A stretch of 64,000 nucleotides of DNA from Prochlorococcus marinus XMU1408 (GCF_003208055.1 NZ_QJUE01000002.1:1-64000), one strand, 5' to 3'. Shown: positions 36,823 to 46,049, numbered from the stretch's first letter. Notes: a model not told the origin generated them from the sequence alone. Translations and numbers: made by a program.

Positions 36823-37582
36823 TACTTAAAATTAATAAATTAATCGTTTCTGTTATTACTAAGACTGCTCCATAGCTATCACCACTAAGTCCTTTTAAAT
36901 ATTTATTTAAAAAGTATGGGATTAATATTGAAGTAATTAAACCTGATAAAACACAATTTATCAAAAATAAGCTATTAGTTAAATTTATTTGATTTAAAAA
37001 TAAAAAAAATGTTATTCCTAAGCAAATGATTATTAAAGAAGGTCTTATTTCATACGATATTCCTTTCCAGTATTTTTGATGAAAAGACTTTGATTCTTTC
37101 TTAAATATGTATTCATAATTTCCTATAGCAAAAATTTGTGAGATTCTTCCCCAGAAGGCAGCCAAAGGAAAGGCAAAAGGTGCATAAAAACCAAGTTTGA
37201 TTATTGCTGATATTTGAAGGATTAAAATGACTACTAAACTTTGCACTCCTATTGCCCCAACTCTGCTATCTTTCATTGCCGCAATTCGTTTTAATGGCCC
37301 TGCACCAATACCATCTGCAGTATCCATTAAGCCATCAATATGAAGACCACCAGTAAGGACTATGCTAATTGCAATTGATATCAAGGCGATAGAACTAATC
37401 GGCCAATTAAAGTAATTCAATAAAAGCCAAAAAAATGATTGTAAAAAGCCAATGAAAATCCCTATCAAAGGAGCAAAACGTGCAATCCTTTTGAATTCAG
37501 GTTTAATTATTGGCCATTGAGGTAAAATCGTATAAAAAACCCATGCACCTGCAAGGTCATTTAGCCAGTTTTTAAAAATCAG
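36803..37582 (-). CDS. cobS: Cobalamin synthase CobS, noncanonical start proposed
   Basis: CobS joins GDP-cobinamide to the lower-ligand riboside in the last part of (pseudo)cobalamin synthesis. Family motifs are GGLHIDGLMDTADGIGA, KDSRVGAIG near the middle and GRISQIFAIG; the chain has about six membrane spans. The first usual start is a TTG at 37468, yet the frame upstream encodes a normal CobS N-terminus (NDLAGAWVFYTILPQWP and FKRIARFAPLIG). No ATG, GTG or TTG occurs between the stop before it and that region. CTG at 37582 or ATT at 37585 are the candidates, with GAGG at 37594-37591 as ribosome site. Identity is sound; the start codon is uncertain. Confidence 0.85.
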   Translation of the reverse strand: MIFKNWLNDLAGAWVFYTILPQWPIIKPEFKRIARFAPLIGIFIGFLQSFFWLLLNYFNWPISSIALISIAISIVLTGGLHIDGLMDTADGIGAGPLKRIAAMKDSRVGAIGVQSLVVILILQISAIIKLGFYAPFAFPLAAFWGRISQIFAIGNYEYIFKKESKSFHQKYWKGISYEIRPSLIIICLGITFFLFLNQINLTNSLFLINCVLSGLITSILIPYFLNKYLKGLSGDSYGAVLVITETINLLILSIILFPN

Positions 37583-37612
37583 AATTACAACCTCAACTGT
37601 TTCTTAGGTCTC

Positions 37613-37634
37613 AAATTAGTTATATAACTAATTT
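37613..37634. promoter_or_regulatory. Perfect 22-base palindrome between cobS and tgt
   Basis: The arms AAATTAGTTAT and ATAACTAATTT are exact inverse complements with no spacer. The element lies in the divergent gap, about 30 bases before the proposed cobS start and 24 before the tgt start. The centre contains TATAAC on each strand, so it could be a shared -10 region for two divergent promoters, or an operator for both genes. This is inference from symmetry and position. Confidence 0.5.
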
Positions 37635-37658
37635 AAGTAATTGAATATTTAGGAATAA

Positions 37659-38789
37659 TTGAAAAATCCCTTCTTTGATTTCCAAATAAAAAACAGATGT
37701 AATACGACATTAGCTCGTGTTGGTTCTTTTAAAACACCAAACGGAGTCGTAAATACTCCTAGGTTTATGCCAGTAGGGACTTTAGGAACAGTCAAGGGCG
37801 TTACATCTGAGCAGCTTAAGAAAACAGGAGCAGAGATGATTCTTGCAAATACTTTTCATCTTCATCTGCAACCTGGAGAAAAGATTGTTCAAGATGCAGG
37901 GGGACTACATGAATTTATGTGTTGGAATAAGCCAATACTTACTGACTCAGGAGGCTTTCAAGTCTTTAGTTTGGCAAAGTTAAATAAAATTGATGATGAA
38001 GGAGTTTCTTTTCAAAGTCCCAGAGATGGTAAACATATTTTTTTGAGTCCTGAAAAAGCTATTGAAATTCAAATGGCTTTAGGTTCAGATGTCGCCATGG
38101 CTTTTGATCAATGCCCCCCTTACCCTGCTAGTGAATCAGATGTTGAGGAGGCTTGTAAAAGGACTCATCACTGGTTGGAGAGATGTATAAATGCACATAC
38201 CAAAAATGATCAAGCAGTTTTTGGAATAGTTCAAGGTGGGTGCTTCCCTCATTTGAGGAAATTAAGTGCAAAAATTGTCTCAGGATTCGATTTGCCTGGG
38301 ATTGCTATCGGAGGAGTAAGCGTAGGTGAACCAATAAATCAAATGCACAAAATTGTCCGGGAAACCTGTCCTTTATTACCCCATGATCGACCTAGGTACT
38401 TAATGGGAATTGGAACCTTAAGAGAAATGGCAATAGCAGTAGCAAATGGTGTAGATCTGTTTGATTGTGTAATCCCCACGCGCTTGGGAAGACATGGGAG
38501 CGCATTAGTAAATGGGGAGACATGGAATTTAAGAAATTCTCGTTTTAAAGACGATTACAGACCGTTAGATTCATCATGTAACTGTGAAGCTTGTACTGGA
38601 TATACAAGGGCATATATTCATCATTTAATTCGCAACAAAGAATTACTTGGTCTGACACTTTTGAGTCTGCATAATCTCACGCATTTGATCCGTTTTACAG
38701 GTGCTATGAGGCAAGCAATTATTGAAGGTTGTTTTTCAGAGGATTTCGCTCCGTGGCAGAGTGACTCTAAAGCGCGTCATACGTGGTAG
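37659..38789 (+). CDS. tgt: Queuine tRNA-ribosyltransferase
   Basis: Tgt swaps guanine 34 for a queuine precursor in tRNAs with GUN anticodons. The catalytic stretch [20 protein letters not shown] is near residues 102-121, [13 protein letters not shown] near 188, IPTRLGRHG near 272, and the zinc site [18 protein letters not shown] near 307. The 376-residue length is standard. The start is a TTG with AGGA six bases upstream. psbK follows after 34 bases. Whether the cell makes or imports the queuosine precursor is not shown here. Confidence 0.96.
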   Translation: MKNPFFDFQIKNRCNTTLARVGSFKTPNGVVNTPRFMPVGTLGTVKGVTSEQLKKTGAEMILANTFHLHLQPGEKIVQDAGGLHEFMCWNKPILTDSGGFQVFSLAKLNKIDDEGVSFQSPRDGKHIFLSPEKAIEIQMALGSDVAMAFDQCPPYPASESDVEEACKRTHHWLERCINAHTKNDQAVFGIVQGGCFPHLRKLSAKIVSGFDLPGIAIGGVSVGEPINQMHKIVRETCPLLPHDRPRYLMGIGTLREMAIAVANGVDLFDCVIPTRLGRHGSALVNGETWNLRNSRFKDDYRPLDSSCNCEACTGYTRAYIHHLIRNKELLGLTLLSLHNLTHLIRFTGAMRQAIIEGCFSEDFAPWQSDSKARHTW

Positions 38790-38823
38790 CGTGCGTGCTT
38801 AATACGTCCATTATTTCTTAGGG

Positions 38824-38967
38824 ATGGCACTGTTTAATCTCGACTTACTAGCTGAACTTCCGGTTGCTTACCAGGCTTTTGCACCAACAGTGGATGTACT
38901 TCCGCTTATACCTCTTTTCTTCTTTCTGCTTGTTTTTGTTTGGCAAGCGGCAGTTGGTTTTCGTTAA
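38824..38967 (+). CDS. psbK: Photosystem II protein PsbK
   Basis: PsbK is a one-helix subunit associated with CP43. The frame encodes 47 residues; the mature part KLPEAYxxFxPxVDxxPxxP of the family is visible as [19 protein letters not shown], followed by the helix [17 protein letters not shown]. The first nine residues are a short cleaved leader. A GGG just before the ATG may serve as ribosome site. It lies 34 bases after tgt and is followed by a terminator. Confidence 0.95.
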   Translation: MALFNLDLLAELPVAYQAFAPTVDVLPLIPLFFFLLVFVWQAAVGFR

Positions 38968-39027
38968 AAACGAAGTTTTTCTTCTGAACTTTTTAAAAAA
39001 TTAAGTAATCGATTAAAGGTTCTTAAT

Positions 39028-39076
39028 AAAATAAAACTTTTTCTCGAAATAAAAAATCGGGAAAAGTTTTATTTTT
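39028..39076. terminator. Bidirectional terminator between psbK and the oxidoreductase gene
   Basis: A 14-pair AT-rich stem (AAAATAAAACTTTT with AAAAGTTTTATTTT), extended inward by CGA/TCG across a small internal loop, ends in a T-rich tract. It sits between convergent genes and has T tracts on both strands. Confidence 0.65.
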
Positions 39077-39100
39077 ATTTTTATTTTTATTTTTATTTTT
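39071..39100. repeat. (ATTTTT)5 tandem repeat
   Basis: Five exact copies of ATTTTT follow the terminator stem and lie just past the end of the convergent oxidoreductase gene. Such a hexamer run can vary in length by slippage. It supplies the T tract of the terminator on the plus strand. Confidence 0.95.
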
Positions 39101-39112
39101 GAACTTGCTTAT

Positions 39113-40135
39113 TTATATCCCTTTTCCCAGTGAAATGTCTTCACTTGGCATAGATACTGCTTTTTCAATTAAATCAGCTAGATGAAGCGCTCTTGATGCT
39201 TGAAGTCCTCCAACAGCAGGTTTCTCCTTGCCTCTAACGCATTGCAAAAAATGCTCCAGCTCTGCATACAACGGCTCGATAGAAGTTGTACTTACTTCTT
39301 CAATAAAACCATCGTTCCGATAAAGTAATTCACCATGATCTGCTGAATACCATTCATGAGCCTTTCTATGGATGTGAATATTGTGATTTAGGAAATCTGT
39401 TTCTATAAGACTTTGTTTGCAATGAGCGCTCAAACTTCTGATTTTTTTGTGACTCATTTTGCTCGCCGTCAGACTTGCAACGACCCCATTTTGAAATCCT
39501 AGTGTCGCGTTAACATAATCCATAGGACCATCTCCACTACATCCTCCAACTGCAGCAAGTCTGATCACTTTTGAATTTGCAAGTTCAATAACTAAATCAA
39601 TATCGTGAATCATTAAGTCCAAAACAACTGAAACATCGTTAGCTCTCTCGGGATGAGGGCTATGCCTTCTTGCTTCAAGAACTACAACTTCTTCATTAGC
39701 AACTACTTTTGTTAATTCTCTAAAAGCAGGATTAAACCTTTCTATATGGCCAACTTGTAACAACTTTTTGGCATTATTTGATGCATTAATCAATGATGAG
39801 GCTTCGTCTTTATTTGCGGCTATAGGCTTTTCAATAAGAACATGTTTACCTGAACTTAGACATTCTAGACCTACTTTATGGTGAAATAATGTAGGTACAG
39901 CAATACAAACAGCTTCTACTTGATTTAATAAATCCTTGTAATTTTTATACCAAGTACAATTAAATTGCTCCATAGCCAATCTTCCTCGTTCTTCGTCTAA
40001 ATCTGCTACTCCTATTAGCTCAGCATCTTTGAGAAGACTAAGTACTCTCGCGTGGTGCCACCCCATATTTCCAATTCCTATTACCCCAACTTTTACAGGA
40101 ATAATATTTTCGTTGGTCTTGGAGATGGTTTTCAT
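39113..40135 (-). CDS. Gfo/Idh/MocA family NAD(P)-dependent oxidoreductase
   Basis: A Rossmann-fold dehydrogenase. The nucleotide loop VGVIGIGNMGWHHARVL is near residues 17-33, the EKPIAANKDEA motif with its catalytic lysine is near 97, and HDIDLVIELANS near 178 contains a conserved aspartate/histidine pair. Length (340) is standard. Substrates in this superfamily are usually sugars or inositols, but biliverdin reductase also belongs, and the substrate cannot be told from sequence. The ATG at 40135 is preferred to a TTG two codons earlier. The CBS-domain gene lies just upstream on the same strand. Confidence 0.85.
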   Translation of the reverse strand: MKTISKTNENIIPVKVGVIGIGNMGWHHARVLSLLKDAELIGVADLDEERGRLAMEQFNCTWYKNYKDLLNQVEAVCIAVPTLFHHKVGLECLSSGKHVLIEKPIAANKDEASSLINASNNAKKLLQVGHIERFNPAFRELTKVVANEEVVVLEARRHSPHPERANDVSVVLDLMIHDIDLVIELANSKVIRLAAVGGCSGDGPMDYVNATLGFQNGVVASLTASKMSHKKIRSLSAHCKQSLIETDFLNHNIHIHRKAHEWYSADHGELLYRNDGFIEEVSTTSIEPLYAELEHFLQCVRGKEKPAVGGLQASRALHLADLIEKAVSMPSEDISLGKGI

Positions 40136-40172
40136 ATTCAATTTATTATTAATTAATAGACCTGTTAATAAA

Positions 40173-41441
40173 TTATTTAGGAAGGGTTATTTTAACTTTG
40201 TTTATTCTTGGCCCTTTCATGGAGATAACTTCAAATACAATTTCATTATGAACGAACGTTTCTCCTGTATTGGGAATTTCTTGGAGTTTTTCTAAAACAA
40301 ATCCAGCAAGAGTGTAATGATCATCAGCCTCTGGCAATTCTAGTTTAAGTTCTCTATTTAGTTCTATTACTTCAATGTCTCCAGAAGTAATCCATATTTT
40401 TTTTAAGTCATCAATAGGTCTTAGTTCAGATTCTTTATTATCAAATTGAATCTCATCACCAACAATTTCACCTGTTAAGTCTGCTGATGTTATTAAGCCT
40501 TCAGTTCCTCCATATTCATCAACAACCAACAGTAATGGGTTCCCATTTTTTATGAGGGGTAATAATTCAGCCAAAGTAGAGGTTTCTAACACACGAACAA
40601 CTGGTTCTATATAAGGTTCTAAAGAAGTGTTGGCTTGCATTTTCCCTTTGGCTATTGGATCAGCAAGTTGCCTTAAATCTAAAACTCCAAGAACACTATC
40701 AAGTGAATCATCAATTACTAAGTATCTTGCATGACGAGTTTTATGAACTTCTTCCATCATTTGAGTGAAGGAAACCTCTTTAGGAAGAGTAACCATCCCT
40801 GACCTGGGAACCATTACTTCTCTGACTTGTGTATCTCTTAAAGCAAAAACACCTTCAAGTATGTTTCTCTCATCAGGTTTTAATCCTGTTACGCCACCAG
40901 TCTCAATTAATTTTTCTAATTCTCCTGCAGAGAATGCAGCTGTAGTAAGACTTTCTGATTTGGTATTGAGTCCAAATAACCTAAGAATTAATAAAGCAAC
41001 TCCTTCTAGTAAAGAAAGAAATGGTGACATCCATTTTATTGCTGCTTCAATAAGAGGAGATAATTTGAGGGCAAAAGTCTCTGGTTGATTGAGAACAAGT
41101 GCTTTTGGAAGAAGGCCAGATATAAGAGTTGCTAAAAGTACAAAAGTGATAAAGAGTCCTAGATCTAAAAAATAGTTAATTGAAGCTATGTTCCCCCACC
41201 ATTGACTTGCAAAATTTTTGCAGATCCAACCAATTGAAATTAATGAAATAGTTATTCCTAACTCTGCTATTAAAAGGGTTCTTCTTAGCCTTTTCTGCAG
41301 ACGAATTATGGAATTCGAACCAGGTAGTCCATCTTCAACTAGTCTTTGGACCTTAGTTGAACGAAGTCGCAAAATAGCAAATTGACCTGCATTGAAAAAT
41401 GCTGGTATTACAAGCAATATACAAAGAAGTAATAAACTCAT
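40173..41441 (-). CDS. CorC/HlyC-type CBS-domain membrane protein (DUF21)
   Basis: A CNNM/CorB-type protein. The N-terminal DUF21 domain has about four membrane segments (residues 1-150, including FFNAGQFAILRLRSTKVQRLV). Two CBS domains lie at about 200-330 (EVMVPRSGMVTLP and NGNPLLLVVDEYGGTEGLIT), and a C-terminal CorC_HlyC domain at about 345-420 carries YTLAGFVLEKL. Relatives are linked to magnesium or cobalt homeostasis. Length (422) is complete. The tRNA gene upstream is on the same strand, 15 bases away. Confidence 0.9.
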   Translation of the reverse strand: MSLLLLCILLVIPAFFNAGQFAILRLRSTKVQRLVEDGLPGSNSIIRLQKRLRRTLLIAELGITISLISIGWICKNFASQWWGNIASINYFLDLGLFITFVLLATLISGLLPKALVLNQPETFALKLSPLIEAAIKWMSPFLSLLEGVALLILRLFGLNTKSESLTTAAFSAGELEKLIETGGVTGLKPDERNILEGVFALRDTQVREVMVPRSGMVTLPKEVSFTQMMEEVHKTRHARYLVIDDSLDSVLGVLDLRQLADPIAKGKMQANTSLEPYIEPVVRVLETSTLAELLPLIKNGNPLLLVVDEYGGTEGLITSADLTGEIVGDEIQFDNKESELRPIDDLKKIWITSGDIEVIELNRELKLELPEADDHYTLAGFVLEKLQEIPNTGETFVHNEIVFEVISMKGPRINKVKITLPK

Positions 41442-41455
41442 TAATAATTTTTCTA

Positions 41456-41528
41456 TGGGGGTGGCGAGGATCGAACTCGCCTAAGGCGAATTATGAGTTC
41501 GCTGCATTCACCAGATTGCTACACCCCC
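41456..41528 (-). tRNA. tRNA-Met, elongator type (anticodon CAU)
   Basis: Minus-strand cloverleaf with GGGGGTG pairing to CACCCCC, anticodon stem GCGAA/TTCGC around loop CTCATAA (anticodon CAT), and T-arm GTTCGATCC. The anticodon stem lacks the three GC pairs of an initiator, so it is elongator Met. A tRNA-Ile with a lysidine-modified CAU anticodon cannot be excluded. Confidence 0.9.
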
Positions 41529-41638
41529 AAAAAAGCAGAATTAAAAACTTTTTTTGATAATAGTTAATTTGTTTGCCTAAAGTAAATATATATCTAATCC
41601 CACCAAGATGTTTAATAATTAAACTTGCATATAAAGAT

Positions 41639-42217
41639 ATGACCCCATTGAATCCCTCATTAGATGAAATAAAAGAAAATCTTTTAACTTTGTTAGCTAA
41701 AAAAGCTTATAGGTTTGGCGATTTTTCTTTGGCTTCCGGTAAAAAAAGTTCTCATTACGTCAATTGCAAGCCAGTCTCTCTCTCAGGGCCAGGTTTATTG
41801 TCGATAAGTTCATTATTTCTAAAACAAATAAATGAAAGTGATAGTGGTGTGGCTGGCTTGACATTGGGTGCTGACCCTCTTGTTAGTGGCGTTGTAATGT
41901 TGGCAGCTCAATCAGGCATTGATTTGAGCGGTTTAATAGTAAGGAAAGAAGCTAAAGGTCATGGAACTGGAGCATGGTTAGAAGGGCCTTTGCCTCCTAA
42001 GGGCTCAGTGATTACGGTCCTAGAGGATGTTGTTACTACTGGTGGATCTTCTTTAAAAGCTGTTGATAAACTTAGAAATCAAGGGTATTTAGTTAACCAA
42101 GTACTAGCAATAGTCGATAGAGAAGAAGGAGGCTTGGATGCCATGTCTAAAGCTGATTTAAATTTAAATAGTCTTTTCTTTTTAAAAGAGATTATTGAGA
42201 GAGCTAAAAGCTTGTGA
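41639..42217 (+). CDS. pyrE: Orotate phosphoribosyltransferase
   Basis: PyrE joins orotate to PRPP to give OMP in pyrimidine synthesis. The PRPP loop [19 protein letters not shown] is near residue 125, with [18 protein letters not shown] near 29 and [12 protein letters not shown] near 77. I chose the ATG at 41639 ([13 protein letters not shown]), giving 192 residues; an upstream TTG at 41573 would add a low-complexity stretch. The stop shares bases with the ygfZ start, so the pair is coupled. pyrB is in the same window but is not linked. Confidence 0.95.
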   Translation: MTPLNPSLDEIKENLLTLLAKKAYRFGDFSLASGKKSSHYVNCKPVSLSGPGLLSISSLFLKQINESDSGVAGLTLGADPLVSGVVMLAAQSGIDLSGLIVRKEAKGHGTGAWLEGPLPPKGSVITVLEDVVTTGGSSLKAVDKLRNQGYLVNQVLAIVDREEGGLDAMSKADLNLNSLFFLKEIIERAKSL

Positions 42218-43065
42218 TGACAGAGACAAAATCATTGATTTGGGATGAAACATTCCCTTCATTACTTCTAAAAGGGGAGGGGTGTGCAACTTTTTTACAT
42301 GGTCAAACGACTGCAGATATTTACACTCAGAAACAACTAGAAAGTATCTTCTTGAGCTGTTGTTTATCAACTAAGGGAAGTTTGAAGGCTTTATTGGAAA
42401 TTCGAATTTCCAATGATATGGCTGAAATAGTTATAATAGCAGGTGAAATTAATTCCATAATTAACGGATTTGAATCAGTTATATTTCCTGCCGATAAAGT
42501 AAATCTAGAAGTTTTAGACCCAATAAGAAGAATACAAAAAATAAATAACTATCAATCTTGGAAGAAATCAACTCCTTTATGGATAAGTAATAATGATTTA
42601 ATTGAAAATGAAATTTATGATTATACTAGAGCAACAAAAGAAGAGTTGGAAATATGGAAAATAAGACAAGGAATACCTGGACTTGATAAAGAAATAAATG
42701 GAGAAACAAATCCCTATGAATTGGGTTTAGGAGATATTATAAATCTTGATAAAGGTTGTTATTTAGGCCAGGAAGCAATTGCAAGATTTTTTAGATCTAA
42801 ATCTTTAAAACATCAACTTCGTTATTGGGAAGCTTATGGGGATGCTGATGATTTTGATATTGGTAAAAAAATTTTGAAAACTAATCATAAAAATGAATTG
42901 AATCAAAAAGTAGGATTTATTACATCTTCAATTAAAACTAACGATAATTTTCTTTGTGGACTTGCATTAATCAAAAATAATTTTATTAATAAGGATATTT
43001 ATTTTTCCGAAAAAGAGGAATCTATGACTATAAAAAAGCCAATCTCGTTCACTCAGCCTTTTTGA
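42217..43065 (+). CDS. ygfZ: YgfZ/GcvT-like iron-sulfur cluster repair protein
   Basis: A folate-binding protein of the YgfZ (IBA57) group that helps maintain certain 4Fe-4S enzymes. The diagnostic motif K-G-C-Y-x-G-Q-E is visible in LDKGCYLGQEAIARFF near residue 178, and LLKGEGCATFLHGQTTADI near 17 matches the N-terminal family pattern. The 282-residue chain starts at ATG 42217, sharing bases with the pyrE stop (TGATG). The C-terminal third is lysine/asparagine-rich and less conserved. Confidence 0.88.
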   Translation: MTETKSLIWDETFPSLLLKGEGCATFLHGQTTADIYTQKQLESIFLSCCLSTKGSLKALLEIRISNDMAEIVIIAGEINSIINGFESVIFPADKVNLEVLDPIRRIQKINNYQSWKKSTPLWISNNDLIENEIYDYTRATKEELEIWKIRQGIPGLDKEINGETNPYELGLGDIINLDKGCYLGQEAIARFFRSKSLKHQLRYWEAYGDADDFDIGKKILKTNHKNELNQKVGFITSSIKTNDNFLCGLALIKNNFINKDIYFSEKEESMTIKKPISFTQPF

Positions 43066-43081
43066 TATAGTATGATATTTT

Positions 43082-44536
43082 TTAATCTTGATCTATTAAC
43101 CATTTTGCGATCATTAAAGTAGCAATACAATCATCACGATTATATTTAAAGATTGAGTTTAAATTTTTAGAGTAAATGTTATTTAATCTACGCGATTCTT
43201 TCCATTGCCTCCACCATAAAAGAGCTCTAGCCCCATCAATATTGGACTGTTCCCATTCGAATCCTATGAATTCTGCAATTGATTTAAGTCCATAATTCCT
43301 TACAGGAAGGAACCAGGATTCTCTAATTAATAAATGTATGTCAATAAATCTATTTTTTATCGCATCAATTTCATTAGGACTCGCCCCTTGCCTTAATCCT
43401 AGCTTTATTAGAGATATTGGCTCTGTTTCTCCGTAATGGAGTATTGGGAAACCTTCATGATGATTTAATTTTCTCTTAATTCTCTTCCATAGGTAATTTT
43501 CTGTATCCTTTTCAAGATTAAGCAATGGTGAATATTTGATTTTTTTTAAATCTATCTCTTTATATATATTGCTTGGTATTCGAATGAAACCGTGTAAAAA
43601 ATCATGTTTAATATCTGGGTCAGATTCAATATCATAAATCAAAAAACCTTTTGCTTTTTTTAGGTTAGTAAGTTTTTTTGCTGAATTTAGCTTGATGGCC
43701 TTATTTGTTATTTGCGATTGTGATTGTAAAATAATTTTCTTAGAAATATCACCATGCTGTGTGCCAAATTTATCAAGCTTTTCCTTTAATTTATAATGCT
43801 TTATTTTTGCTAATTCCTCTATATTATTTATACCAATCTTGTTTAATAAAATTTCTCTTTTTGCTCCAATGCCACTAATTTCACTCAGATTCCCTTCTTT
43901 AATAGCGACAGTATCACAAACTTTTCTCCAAGAACATATTGTGCATTTCTTTCGATTCGAAGTTATTGGTGGAGGTATTTTGGATTGAATATCTCTCTCA
44001 AGATTTAATAATACATCTATTAATTCTGTGTTCATATTATCGGTTAATCTTATCTTTTCGACTTTTATAATATCATTATCTTTGTGGAGGATTAAACCTT
44101 TTTTAGGTTGATATTTTTGTAAATTATTTATCAATAAACTTGTCATAGAAAGTATTAATCTGTGCTCTCTTGTGACTTTTTTACCTTGCCTGGCTAAGAC
44201 AGGTTGGTAAGAAAAATTTCCCCAAATACTATCTCCTGATGTCTTTCTTAATATGGGTAAATTTCCTTTGAGAATTCTATTTTTTATTAAAGGAAATTTA
44301 AGTCTGATTCCATAAGCTATATTTTTACCCTCTTCACAAGCTTTAATTCCTATCCCATAACTTTCTTGTGAGAGATTATGAAAGCAGTCGATTTGATGAT
44401 TTAATTGAAGTGTGCTATGAGCTGTCCACAATTTTTTTTGTTTATCACCATAAATTTCAAGCCAAGCTTTTCTTCTGCATCGAATCCAACTCCTTAAAAG
44501 GTGATCGTTAATTGGTTTGGATTTATTCCATTTCAT
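43082..44536 (-). CDS. TM0106-type RecB-like nuclease fused to an RNase H-like domain
   Basis: The N-terminal half looks like a Cas4/RecB-type PD-(D/E)XK nuclease: LRSWIRCRRKAWLEIYGD at residues 14-31, then a cysteine cluster KCTICSWRKVCD near 202 that would hold an iron-sulfur cluster. A helix-hairpin-helix-like stretch (ISGIGAKREILLNKIGINN) follows near 224. The C-terminal part begins FLIYDIESDPDIKH near 303, with LHYGETEPISLI and YNRDDCIATLMIAKWL near the end, as in DEDD exonuclease-like domains. At 484 residues it matches the TM0106 family. Function is unknown; no CRISPR array or cas gene is nearby. Confidence 0.8.
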   Translation of the reverse strand: MKWNKSKPINDHLLRSWIRCRRKAWLEIYGDKQKKLWTAHSTLQLNHQIDCFHNLSQESYGIGIKACEEGKNIAYGIRLKFPLIKNRILKGNLPILRKTSGDSIWGNFSYQPVLARQGKKVTREHRLILSMTSLLINNLQKYQPKKGLILHKDNDIIKVEKIRLTDNMNTELIDVLLNLERDIQSKIPPPITSNRKKCTICSWRKVCDTVAIKEGNLSEISGIGAKREILLNKIGINNIEELAKIKHYKLKEKLDKFGTQHGDISKKIILQSQSQITNKAIKLNSAKKLTNLKKAKGFLIYDIESDPDIKHDFLHGFIRIPSNIYKEIDLKKIKYSPLLNLEKDTENYLWKRIKRKLNHHEGFPILHYGETEPISLIKLGLRQGASPNEIDAIKNRFIDIHLLIRESWFLPVRNYGLKSIAEFIGFEWEQSNIDGARALLWWRQWKESRRLNNIYSKNLNSIFKYNRDDCIATLMIAKWLIDQD

Positions 44537-44588
44537 ACTTAGAGAATAATCTGCATTTCTTTAAGAACAAAGTTTTTCCAGCATAAAG

Positions 44589-46049
44589 ATGAAAAAGAAA
44601 AAGTTGAATTTAACTAAGGAGAAAATTTCTTTCGGAACAGATGGTTGGAGAGGGATATTAGGAGTTGATTTCACTTTGGAAAGATTGCTTAAAGTAGCTG
44701 CTGCTGCGGCTCAAGAGCTTGCTTATGTAAAGGAGAAAAAAAATAATAAAATAATTATTGGTTATGATCGACGTTTCCTTGCAGAGGAGATGGCTGAGGC
44801 GGTTGCCTCTGCGGTTAGGGGAATAGATTTGGTACCTTTGCTGGCATCTTCATCACTGCCAACTCCCTCTTGCAGCTGGGGGATAGTCGAGGAAAGTGCA
44901 CTTGGCGCACTAGTCCTAACAGCAAGTCATAATCCATCAGAATGGTTGGGTTTGAAAATAAAAGGTCCTTTTGGTGGCTCAGTTGATAGCGCTTTCACCG
45001 ATTCTGTTCAAAAAAGATTAGACGCTGGAGGGATATCAATTCCAATCGAAGGCGACACTGAGAGAATTGATTTTCGAAAACAACATCTAGTGGGGATTGC
45101 TCAGAAATTTGACATACCTTTTATTTCTAATGGTTTGAGAAAATTAGGTGTGAAAATATTTGTCGATCCAATGCATGGATCTGCTTCGGGCTGCATGTCT
45201 GAATTATTTGGCTCTGATAGTCATGAACTTATTTATGAAATAAGAACTGAAAGAGACCCATGTTTTGGTGGGAAACCTCCAGAGCCCATGGAAGCTTATC
45301 TATCGCAATTAATAGAAGAAGTTCAGCTTGCATCCCAGGAAGGTCAGTTATCGATGGGCTTGGTTTTTGATGGAGATGGAGATCGAATTGCTGCCATAGA
45401 TGAAAAAGGTAGATATTGCAATACACAGTTAATAATGCCTGTTCTGATAGATCATTTAGCAAGAGTCAGAAATATGGCAGGCTGCGTTGTTAAAACTGTA
45501 AGTGGTTCGGACTTAATGAGATTGGTTGCGGAGGATTTGGGGAGAGAAGTGCTAGAAAAGCCAGTTGGATTTAAATATATCGCTGAAGAAATGCTTTCTA
45601 GACAAGTTCTCATTGGAGGAGAGGAGTCAGGGGGAGTTGGATTTGGACATCACCTGCCAGAACGCGATGCTTTGTTTACCGCTTTGCTTTTGATGGAGTC
45701 AATAGTTGCAGATAATAAATGTTTAGGAGAAAAAATAGATTCCCTTCATGCTCGTTTTGGTAAGAGTCATTTTGAACGTATTGATTTAACTCTCAAAGAT
45801 ATGGAAATGAGAAGGGACTTGGAAAATTTTTTGAAGCATAGGACCCCATCCTCAATTGGTCATAAATCAGTTTTAGAGGTTATTTCAACTGATGGAATAA
45901 AACTTGTATTTGATAAAAGTTATTGGCTGATGTTCCGTTTTTCTGGAACAGAGCCTCTTTTAAGAATTTATTGTGAAGCCCCATCAAGAGAAGAAGTTAC
46001 TTCAACTTTGTATTATGCAAAGCAACTTATAGATAATAGTTTTGGATAA
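44589..46049 (+). CDS. Phosphoglucomutase/phosphomannomutase family protein
   Basis: An alpha-D-phosphohexomutase. The phosphoserine loop LTASHNPSEWLGLKIK is near residues 116-131, the metal loop VFDGDGDRIAAID near 258, the sugar-binding GGEESGGVGFGHHLPERD near 343 and the phosphate-binding RFSGTEPLLRIY near 455. Length (486) fits. Whether it acts on glucose- or mannose-phosphate is not clear from sequence. Its end overlaps rdgB by eight bases, suggesting coupled translation. Confidence 0.93.
   Translation: MKKKKLNLTKEKISFGTDGWRGILGVDFTLERLLKVAAAAAQELAYVKEKKNNKIIIGYDRRFLAEEMAEAVASAVRGIDLVPLLASSSLPTPSCSWGIVEESALGALVLTASHNPSEWLGLKIKGPFGGSVDSAFTDSVQKRLDAGGISIPIEGDTERIDFRKQHLVGIAQKFDIPFISNGLRKLGVKIFVDPMHGSASGCMSELFGSDSHELIYEIRTERDPCFGGKPPEPMEAYLSQLIEEVQLASQEGQLSMGLVFDGDGDRIAAIDEKGRYCNTQLIMPVLIDHLARVRNMAGCVVKTVSGSDLMRLVAEDLGREVLEKPVGFKYIAEEMLSRQVLIGGEESGGVGFGHHLPERDALFTALLLMESIVADNKCLGEKIDSLHARFGKSHFERIDLTLKDMEMRRDLENFLKHRTPSSIGHKSVLEVISTDGIKLVFDKSYWLMFRFSGTEPLLRIYCEAPSREEVTSTLYYAKQLIDNSFG

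Noticed and set aside
43082-44536. The Cas4-like nuclease gene as a sign of a CRISPR system
   Set aside because: No repeat array or other cas gene is present, and the neighbours are housekeeping genes.
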